Source: Siphonodentalium dalli
Taxonomy: Eukaryota; Mollusca; Scaphopoda; Gadilida; Siphonodentaliidae
Assembly (NCBI GenBank): GCA_032622095.1
Contig: CP136069.1
Location: 52,376,760-52,440,759, forward strand
Direction of reading: 5' to 3'
DNA length: 64,000 nucleotides
Shown: in pieces, positions 55,696 through 64,000 of the stretch
Numbering within the stretch: position 1 is the first letter of the stretch
Layout of the letters: every line of letters begins with the position of its first letter
Program-made: the position numbers and the translations under genes
The notes under the pieces: model-generated
Told to the model about the DNA's origin: nothing
What the model saw: only the letters and a program-made list of their open reading frames with translations
The model's database searches: none

Positions 55696-56959
55696 GGGCT
55701 CTTAATGTACCTTTTATCAATAAGTAACTCTCGTATATCTTCTCTCCCACCCAAATATGAATATATAACGAAGACGAGAATAACATTTTGATGAAGTTTA
55801 TATGAATTTTGTTTTGTTTTTTTATAAATTTTTATTTGAAAAAAGACAAATACATTGTGATAGTACATGAAGTATACATTACAGTTAATGTTAAAGTTTA
55901 TATGAATTTAATCATTTCTCATCGCTTCATCCGCAGCCCATTCATTATTATTTGACCATTTTCTTCATGATAGTGTTATGTATGGGGGATGTTTTCAATC
56001 GATGCTAGTATTCTATCAACCGTCTGTAAATTTTGAGAAAGAAATCAAACTCTGTGTTGATGCATTCTCGTTGAGCTTTTTCCTCAGCCTTTTCTTCCGA
56101 CATGCTATCTTCTTCCATCAGTTGATCAACCTTATCAGACCACACTTACGCCGCTTCCGCATCATCGTTGACGCGTTTCAACATACTTTTGAATGTGCTC
56201 ATCTCGCCGCACATCGCGCAGCTTTTTGACGGCCGATTACCGCTCTACCACCGGCGACAGTATCATCCTCCGAATCTGATAACGTTTCTCGTTCATCTTC
56301 GTCCGAATCTAGAACCGTTTCTCGGTTATACGCAGCATCTTCGTATCGCCCGAATATATCTTTCTTCGATCCTGACATAACTCCGTGTTTACTATTCTTA
56401 TGTCTTTGTAGATTGTAGTTCGTCGATAAGATCTTTCTGCATAAATGGCAGCCATGCATTATATCTCGAATTATTGGAAGAACGATCGCCCTTATATCAG
56501 CGAAAAGAAGAGAGAATATGGTTTCGTATACACCCGCCGCGTTAATCGTACGTTTATTTTTTCTTCTTTTTGTTATTTTTGAAAAATTAAAAAAAAAATC
56601 ATTTTTTTGAAAAAATTCAGTTTTTAAAGTTTTAACATTTGTTTTATTTTTGGAGAAAAAAATAAAGTTTTGTAAGTTTTTAATCTTTTTTTGAAATTTT
56701 GAAGTTTAAAATTTTGTTCTGTGTCCTTTTAACATTCATCCACAGTGCCGAGTGGATATAATAATGAATGGGATGCGGATGAAGTGATGAGAAAATTCAA
56801 GAAACTCCTAGAAATATATCTAACGGTCGAAGATACAGACAATGATTAAATTTCAATACACTTCATCAAAATGATATTCCCGTCTTCGTTATATATTCAT
56901 ATTTGGGTGGGAGAGAAGATATACGAGATATACTTATTGATAAAAGGTACATTAAGAGC
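55696..56959. mobile_element. Inverted-ended zinc-finger element, copy 2
   Basis: Duplicate of 53156-54417 with a 2-bp AT insertion near 56461. Confidence 0.7.
55903..56459 (-). pseudogene. C2H2 zinc-finger element gene, copy 2 (broken)
   Basis: Same 86-codon N-terminal frame (56459-56199) and the same downstream lesions as copy 1, so the decay predates the duplication. Confidence 0.6.
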
Positions 56960-57366
56960 CCGAAAATTTGAAGTTTTTAAATTGGTAAAATGTTTTATTA
57001 TATGCTTCCCCATTAAATAGTGGGAAATTGCCGTGGCGTAGAGCGTTATATCCATCGCCTGGACCGACTCGATGGATAACACTGACCGACTCGATGGATA
57101 ACACAATAGTATTACTTATTCGTAGATTACTTCCGGTTTATAGCGGCGAATCACATTAAGTTTCAAAGCGTATCAATAACAGCCGGACTATTTTTTTAAT
57201 TATTGATTTTTACGGTAGCGAAAGAGTTTTCCCCCCTGGATTGTTCTTCTGTTCTAATTAATACTATACGTAATAGTAAATTTAAATTGAAGGTACTTTA
57301 GGTATTCATGCAAACAATCTCCGTCTGCATCATAATAAATAGAAAATTTTCACAATTTACGAAGAT
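56960..57366. promoter_or_regulatory. Upstream region of the tyrosine recombinase gene
   Basis: Non-coding. It contains a 23-bp direct repeat (GACCGACTCGATGGATAACAC at about 57062 and 57085). A promoter role is inferred from position only. Confidence 0.35.
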
Positions 57367-59103
57367 ATGGACTCTACATTTGATAATTTGCAATTAGATC
57401 AAGAACTTGAAGAAGTAACTTGGGATAAAGTTTTAGCAAATTTAGAAGAATGGAATAGTGAATTTGAAGATACTACTGGTACTGGTAGTAGTAGTACTGC
57501 CAATTTGCATGTAGATATCCATCCTCCATTGACATTTTGCAGTGACATTCCAACTCCAATGCTACTGTCATTGCTACAGTCAGCACCACAGAAACTAGTT
57601 CAGAACCCTCTGTTAGTAGGAACTGTGGTCGATTTAAGCACCTCTCTGATGATGATGTTAACCAATTTAATTCTGAGCAGTGCAATAAAAACACCAAGAG
57701 GAAGACTGACTACGACACGAGACTTTTCTGTGAGTTTCTCCTCACCATGAATGTACAGCGTCAGCCAGAGTTCATACCACCTGACAAACTGTGCGGATAT
57801 ATTTCCAATTTTCTGCTGTCCGTGAGAAAGAAAGATGGGTCGGAATATGAGCCAACCTCGCTGCGAGCGTTTATCTCATCACTTGACAGGCATTTACGAT
57901 TGAATTCGTATCCGATTTCAATAATCGATGACCATCAGTTTGCTAAATGCAGAGAAACACTCAAAAGTAAGCAAAAACAGCTGAAGGCGATGGGCAAAGA
58001 TAACAAAGTGCATGCAGCTGACCCTATTTCTTCAGAAGATTTGGATAAGCTGTATGAAGCTCAAGTTCTCGGACCATTTACACCGAAATCACTAATGAAC
58101 TCAATGTGGATGATATGTTCATTGCACTTTGGAATGAGGACTGGCATTGAAACACACTCACTCAGATGGGGCGATGTTGAACTTCGCGAGGATGGCAATG
58201 GTGAGGAATATATCGTTTATTCTCAAGAGAGGCAAACTAAAACTAGAACAGGTGAGAATCCACGTGACATTCGAAAAACAAAGCCCAGGGCCTACTCTAT
58301 TGCTGATCCAACGAAGGACCCTGTCGCTCTTTATAAGTTGTTTGCTGATAAGAGACCGGGGGAAACCAAAGATCCTGACAGTCCTTTTTTCTTGGCTCTG
58401 AATCACCAAGGGTGGAGTAAGGGGAAACCATGGTATAAAAGAAATGCGTTGGGCCTAAATTACATATATATATGCCATCATGAAGAACATGCTCGACGAT
58501 GCAAATCTGACAACAGATAAACGTTTGACACCATACAGCGTTCGTAAACATCTTGTGCAGACGCTGAACGACAAAGGTGTTCCAGCTCATCAAATCATTC
58601 AGATTTCCGGACACCGTAACGTCAACAGTTTGCTGAACTACTCGAAAATAAATCCCGTACAAAGTAAACAGATATCATCACTATTATCACATTCAGCTTC
58701 CACCGACAGCATGGGCAGGAATGAATCTGTACATGTATATGACATTTCTGAAACGGAGCAAGTAGATAGGTCTACAGTGATAGATATTCCAGCCAATCCA
58801 GGCCAAAATTCTGCGCCAGTGAGTGTGCCTGATAATCGGAGGCCTACAGTCATTGATATTCCGCATACAATTTCTACGCCAGTGTCAGTGAATGTGCCTA
58901 ATCGGAGTTCTATCGACAGTGGTACATCGGGTATGTTATCGTCAATTTTCGCTGGGAACACTTTTCATGCACCCATCAATGTGTACTTACAGAGTTCACA
59001 GAACCAGAAAGTCATGATGAATGAAATGAATCTGAACACTAGTCCTGTTTCGGCCAAGCAGTATAAGCGAATTCGAAGAATTTATGACTCAGACAGTGAT
59101 TGA
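57367..59103 (+). pseudogene. Crypton-type tyrosine recombinase (KIAA1958/DUF3504-like), two frameshifts
   Basis: Coding in three pieces: acidic N-terminus in frame from ATG 57367 to about 57550; main body from about 57545 to 58475; C-terminal part from 58480 to 59103. The body contains the linker RFKHLSDDDVNQF...NTKRKTDYDTRLF, then the recombinase fold with Arg131 (FGMRTG) and Lys165 (RQTKTRTG), counted from the ATG at 57747. The last piece holds Arg22 (YSVRKH), His45 (SGHRN) and the nucleophile Tyr54 (LLNYS), so the R-K-R-H-Y set is present. Tyr replaces the usual His of HxxR. A Ser-rich tail with two TVIDIP repeats and SSIFAGNTFHAPINVYL ends the protein. The second shift is in a TATATATA run and could reflect slippage. 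Such enzymes mobilise Crypton elements. Confidence 0.9.
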
Positions 59104-59814
59104 ATTGATTTGTTTTAAAATGTTGTATTTTATCGATAACAAATAATTTAATACACAAAGTTACTCGCGAGCAAAGTTCTAAAATATTTGATAGAATCAT
59201 GGAACTGGAAGAAGATAACGATTTGAAAACTTCCGACTTTCGTGAACTTTAATTTAAATAATTTTAGTTATTTGACTGTTTAATGTTACTAGTTTGAATT
59301 AGTTTAGCTGGCCTATCATTCGCCATATGCGTATTGTATGATAACAGTCAACCAATCTATTTACTTGTTACACATTTCGTAAAAATCCAACACGATTTCT
59401 CCAACTCGAAAAAGTTTAATTCCTAAAACGGAAGTTATTTGTTAGCGATAAAAACACAATGGCCGATCGATAGCTTCAAGCTTGTGAGCCATGTGCTTTC
59501 TCGCTAAATAAAGACTTAAAATGTTCATAAACTGTTATTTAATAGTTATAATGTTAACTTAACTTGTTTTATTATATTTTCTTATCATTAAATTATGTAT
59601 ACATTAATTTTCTCACATCATTTCAGAATAAAACAATGGGGACTATTTTTTATGGCGGATATGCTCGATATTTGTCATTCAGTGGTGAACAAATCAATTG
59701 ATGGAATGTAAACAAAATGCAAATGTCGAAGCTTTGTAACAGTTTGTAGTGAACTGTGGGAAAAACTAGCAGTTATGGGGCCGTTTATAACGTAGCGCAT
59801 ATAATAAAAAGAAA
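59104..59814. other. No gene recognised; downstream of the recombinase
   Basis: AT-rich, with AATAAA sequences near 59620 as possible polyadenylation signals. No frame of note. Confidence 0.4.
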
Positions 59815-59969
59815 ACCTACGGGTTTTGGTTGAATACCCGAATTATCTCATTCGTGGGTGCAAGGAAGTACAGAATTTCCACTCGCGGCTTGCAGCCGCT
59901 CGTGGAAATTCTGTACTTCCTTGCACCCACTCATGAGATAATTCGGGTATTCAACCAAAACCCGTAGGT
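59815..59969. repeat. Near-perfect 155-bp hairpin
   Basis: Arms of ~70 bp beginning ACCTACGGGTTTTGG meet at GCGGCTTGCAGCCGC (59885-59899). Only one or two mismatches, so it is recent or actively homogenised. Confidence 0.9.
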
Positions 59970-60009
59970 ATTCTCTATATCATAATTCGTGAACAATTTG
60001 AAAGATTTA

Positions 60010-60478
60010 AAAAAAAATTGAAATATTTGAAGTTTATTTTTGTTTTTGGAAATAATTTAGAAGTTTTTTGAAATTAATTTAGTTTTGTTTAATTTTTGTT
60101 TTTAAAGTTTTGTATTTTATTTTTTTTGAAGAAAAAAAACATTTTTAAAATTACAATTTATTTTCAATTTAGGAATTTGTTTTTTAAGTTTAAACATTTT
60201 TTTTTTATTTTTGAAAAAAATTAAGTTTTGTAAGTGTTTAATCTTTTTTTGAAATTTTGAAGTTTAAAATTTTGTTGTGTGTCCTTTTAACTTGCACCCA
60301 CTGCGAGTGCCGTGTGTCCCTTTAACATTCACCCAAAGTGAGTGCCGAGTGTCATTATGAGTACCTCGTGTCGCTTTAACATTATCATACCGAGAGTGCC
60401 GTCCCTTTAACATTCACGCATTGCGGGCGAATTGTCTCCCTTTAATATTCACACAGAATGCATCGTGTCCCTTTAAAG
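60010..60478. repeat. Inner inverted repeat, right arm
   Basis: Mirror image of 52660-53060 (and 55200-55600): A/T-rich tract followed by the CCCTTTAA minisatellite in opposite order. Confidence 0.88.
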
Positions 60479-62140
60479 TGTAGGTCGCGACTATTTCGGT
60501 TATATGCGCGCATTTATGTAATTCAACTCCAAATAGTGACCCACTGCAGAGTAAAAGTCGCTTCTGCAAAACGCTGGCTCTGTTTTGATACAGCGCGTCA
60601 TCAAAGACGACGTCACGGAAAAATATTTTTGAATCGGCGAAATCATGAAAAACGACGTTCCGCACTTGTGACGTCACAAGTTGAAGACTGCATTGTTTGT
60701 GTAATGTTGATTAAAATTGGTCGACGCAGCATGCATTTCGATGTTAAGCTGTTCTATTTTTGTTGTTGTCTGCGACATTGTGATTTCGGATTTGCGATAG
60801 ACTTTCTACCGTACATATCGACAATTCACCGATCAGAGTTTGAACTGTCATAATTGTTTATCAAATGTCACAGATCCACCAAATTCCGGCAACAATGTAA
60901 CATTGTAGAAATAATTTGGACGGTGCAGAGAGATTGTAGCATTACTCTCGATCGGGATCCAAATAATAGCTGGGGTGAAATAAAAGTACAGGGTCCATAT
61001 AAATAAGAGTACGGGGCGCGATATTAATAGTACAGGGTGACTGTGTGTGTTTCTGATAGACTGATATACCCAGTTGCCCACATCTTTCAGAGAAATAAAT
61101 TGATACCATAACTAATTGATACCTCAACCACTGTAGAATATTAGGTACGGTACTTTTTCGTGATTTAGTCCACATTTGTTGGCCATTATAAATATTAGCC
61201 CTATGTAGTATAAGTACAATATCTGAACATTATTTGTACTGTTTGTGGGGCTTTATGAACAATCACCGTCCCTCTGTTGTTTAACTAATTTCTCATGGGA
61301 CCGCCTGCATACTCGAGCAGCTTTTATCATCAAGTTGGCATCACTAGATTTGGCGTTTTTCAGTGATTTTTGCGATATATTCCTCTGAGGCATGGGGGCT
61401 TCACAATTTTGTTTTATTCCGTAAAAAATTTCGCTTCAGCCAATTCATTTTCATATTTTGTTTTCTTCATATTTATCTGCTAATTTTTTATTTTTTTTCA
61501 ATGAGTATTTTTGTATGCCTATCGCGGAAAACATTTTACATTTTTATTGTGAGCCATGTGATTTAAAAAAAAACCCAGCTACTGATCAAAATACGTAGAT
61601 TTGAAAAGTCCGCGCATGGAATTAACAAGGTTGGCTGGCGAGGATCACGATCAATCAATATATTATTTCTACCCAGCATTGCCGCAGCATTATTGATACA
61701 TGCACATTCGGCCAACCCAAAGCGATTCATTTTTATTTAAATATTTATAAAGAACAAAATACGCTTCATACTATATATAGTTAGCACCCTATGTGGCCCC
61801 AATGTACGGAACACGTGTATTTGTTAGACCTGTTCGAGTTCGCAATGATAACCATATGCGATATCATATGAATATAGGCCTAGGCCTACCCCTCGTTGGT
61901 TAAAAATGGAATCGATCACTGAAGTAAATAGCCAACTATTCGCCCAAAAGTTCGGACGCGTCCATGCATGTTACCAGTCCAGATGGCAGCGGGGTCATAT
62001 AATGTAGGTCCATGCATGCACTCTGTTGGCTGATTGTACTTTCATTTTCGATTTCTCAATAAAACTTCAGTATATTTAATCATTGTTAGATGTGGGAAGC
62101 CCAGCGCTATTATAATTCGTCGGCGAATTCTGTTTAAAAT
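60479..62140. other. No gene recognised
   Basis: A plus frame at 60458-60853 and minus frames near 61 kb have no recognisable domain. Confidence 0.4.
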
Positions 62141-63127
62141 AAAATATTTACCATTTTCCAGGCTTTGGCCGCCATTTTGGCAGCCATTTTCCGACAAAGT
62201 GACAATTTTTTTTGATTGAATTCAAATATTCGTAATTAATTGTATGCCTCACTTAATTTGCACAGTTCTGTCAATTTCCTGTTAAAATATGACTAGAATC
62301 CTAACGGTGATTTTCGGTGAAATGTCATACCGAGTTCTGTATAATCGAATTATTGAGGGATCGGAAGGGACTGGAATCACATGAATGGCATATTTCATTG
62401 CTCTAATGATCTGTTAACACGAACAATACAAAATAAAGTCCCATCTCCAAACCAGTTCCATACAGCGAACCTGATCTAGAAGATATTAGTGAAAAAACGT
62501 CAAATTTCCTCTGTCAGCTACCATTTTGACGGCCGTCTTGGACGGGGAGTTCCAGTTTTACCCTACAAATGTGGCATCATATCTCTCAGAGTCATACCTA
62601 CCTATATGACTAATTTTAATTCGCATATTTCATGGTAGGATTAATTGCGATATTGAATAACTTATTTAATCACGAAACGCTCTTTAAATTTGGAAAACCC
62701 CTTAAAAGAGGGGTTAAAGTTAAATTTCAGCGTGGCTCCATATCTAATATCAATAAGTGTGTGAATATGTACATATGTGCAAAGTTTCATGCTTTAGTCA
62801 TAATTTGAACAATTGCCTTGCAAATTTTACTTAATCTACTCCACTATACAGGCATGTGGCGGTGTCGGTGTGACCTGGGCAGAGTACGAACGGGTATATA
62901 TACTGTCGGTGTCGGTGTGTCCTGGGCAGAGTATAAACGAATATATATGTATATGTATATAAAGTACACGGTATATACGGGCATGTGGCGGTGTCGGTGT
63001 GCCCTGGGCAGAGTATAAACTAATATATATGTATATGGCACACACATATAGAGCTGGGTTCTGGGATACTTCAGCACACAGTAACCATACTTGCGCATGG
63101 CGGTGTCGGTGTGTCCTATGTATCCAT
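62141..63127. repeat. Outer inverted repeat, right arm (~990 bp)
   Basis: Near-identical reverse complement of 49551-50541, including the GCCGCCATTTTGGCAGCC stretch and the CGGTGTCGGTGTG minisatellite. Confidence 0.93.
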
Positions 63128-63133
63128 ATATCT

Positions 63134-63175
<42 letters not shown>

Positions 63176-63224
63176 TATATACACATAGTATATATATATA
63201 TATATATACATATAGTATATAGCG
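63128..63224. repeat. (AT)n microsatellite at the outer edge of the right arm
   Basis: Mirror of 49330-49560, shorter. Confidence 0.95.
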
Positions 63225-63243
63225 AGGTAGGATTTTTCACGAG

Positions 63244-63296
63244 GTGAATCGCGACGCGATCAGGCGTACAGGCGATCAGGCGTACAGGCGTACAAA
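63244..63296. repeat. Short GGCGTACA/GGCGATCA tandem repeat
   Basis: About five 8-10 bp monomers (AGGCGTACAGGCGATCAGGC). Confidence 0.85.
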
Positions 63297-63534
63297 TTTG
63301 CGGTTTTTATATACTAATTCAGAACTCGAGAACCGTTTGACCGATTAGGCTGAATCTTCGTATGTGGAACTATTTTGACCCGGGGAATATTTATACGCTA
63401 CAGACAAGTTCGTGCTGCGTGATCTTGACCTTCAAGCACTTTACATTGAACACGCATTCCGTGGAGTAATGGGGATATCCATTTGAAATTTAGTATGTAT
63501 AGGTATAAGAGGACGGAACACCTTTATCTGCATG

Positions 63535-64000
63535 GTCACATTCCAAACAGTATTCCCATCACGTGCAGTTTTGAGAAATGTGGCCTGGCCGGTTCACGAA
63601 CTAGAGTCGTGACCCGGAAAATTCACATATTACGCCATTTAAAGTGGCGACGAGTAAATATCACGGCATAACTCGTCGTGATTTTGATAACGCAGTCATA
63701 GTAAACCATAGCAAACAGGATTTCCGCTACAAGCAATTCAGATTTCAAGAAATGGGATCAGGACGGGTCACGAAATAGAGTCGGGACCCCGGAAATTCAT
63801 ATATTACGCCATTTAATGTGGCGACGAGTAAGTATCACGGTATTACTGGTCGTGTTATTGACAACACAGCCAGGGTGAACCATTTCAAAACGGATTTCCG
63901 CCACACGCAGTTGAGATTTTAAGAAATGGGGTAAGGACGGGGCACGAAATAGAGTCGGGATCTCGAAAATTCATATATTACGCCATTAAAATTGGTGACG
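63535..64000. repeat. 174-bp satellite running off the window end
   Basis: TACGCC recurs at 63631, 63805 and 63979 (period 174), with GGCGACGAGTAA and a CACGAA(C/A)TAGAGTCG phrase in each monomer. The first monomer is more diverged than the others, as expected at an array edge. Confidence 0.88.

Larger units (their letters stand above)
54433..56959. repeat. 2540-bp tandem duplication, second copy
   Basis: Follows the first copy without spacer. The near identity means the duplication is recent, or that this is an assembly duplication. Confidence 0.97.

Noticed and set aside
1-64000. CRISPR array, tRNA or rRNA genes
   Set aside because: No spacer-repeat structure of CRISPR type. The tandem arrays have no unique spacers. 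No tRNA cloverleaf with both A and B boxes and no rRNA core sequence was recognised.

Overview
The window looks like AT-rich, repeat-laden nuclear DNA from an invertebrate animal, probably marine; a mollusc or other lophotrochozoan is my guess, but the sequence does not settle it. The evidence is spliced metazoan exons of a C-type lectin gene, several classes of eukaryotic transposon, many minisatellites and foldback elements, and no bacterial gene organisation. Most of the 64 kb is mobile or repetitive. The only host-type gene I can support is the minus-strand C-type lectin gene at about 39.96-44.01 kb.

Layout. 1-12.1 kb: a tandem array of a ~5 kb unit (copies start at 1, 5345 and 10304, the third truncated). 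Units carry a decayed non-LTR retrotransposon, a foldback and a 35-bp minisatellite. 12.1-18.5 kb: a degenerate L1/Tx1-like LINE tail, a (ATC)n microsatellite, an unrecognised 231-codon ORF and one copy of a dispersed ~330-bp repeat. 18.51-31.87 kb: a 13.36-kb Polinton/Maverick (integrated virus-like transposon) with AG...CT ends and a perfect 6-bp target duplication TACGGA. 32-49 kb: diverged tandem repeats, foldbacks, a LINE tail and the lectin gene. 49.3-63.2 kb: two nested, nearly concentric inverted-repeat pairs around a 2.54-kb tandem duplication, a zinc-finger element and a Crypton-type tyrosine recombinase gene. 63.5-64 kb: a 174-bp satellite running off the end.

The Polinton has a plus-strand virion module: packaging ATPase, small basic proteins, chromodomain integrase, two-pass membrane protein, penton-like protein, major capsid protein, a zinc-motif protein and an adenain-like protease. 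Of the protein-primed DNA polymerase only the last ~106 codons remain. The ATPase has two in-frame stops, the integrase is frameshifted, one gene is split by a 491-bp TTAA-flanked insertion, and another carries an in-frame TGA. The major capsid, penton-like, membrane and protease frames are still open. The copy is therefore a recent, dead or non-autonomous relic.

The most exciting observation is in the Polinton's left part. Three small genes, in two orientations, each end 19-22 nt before a 16-nt hairpin in the sense orientation that matches the stem-loop of replication-dependent histone mRNAs (GGCCCTTTTCAGGGCC, plus a GGTTCTTTTCAGGACC variant). Each hairpin has a purine-rich tract downstream, where histone pre-mRNAs carry the U7 snRNA-binding element. 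This suggests the element has adopted histone-type, S-phase-linked mRNA 3' ends for its non-structural genes. Also notable: divergent gene pairs with a duplicated intergenic promoter region, and paralogous empty insertion sites for the Polinton elsewhere in the window.
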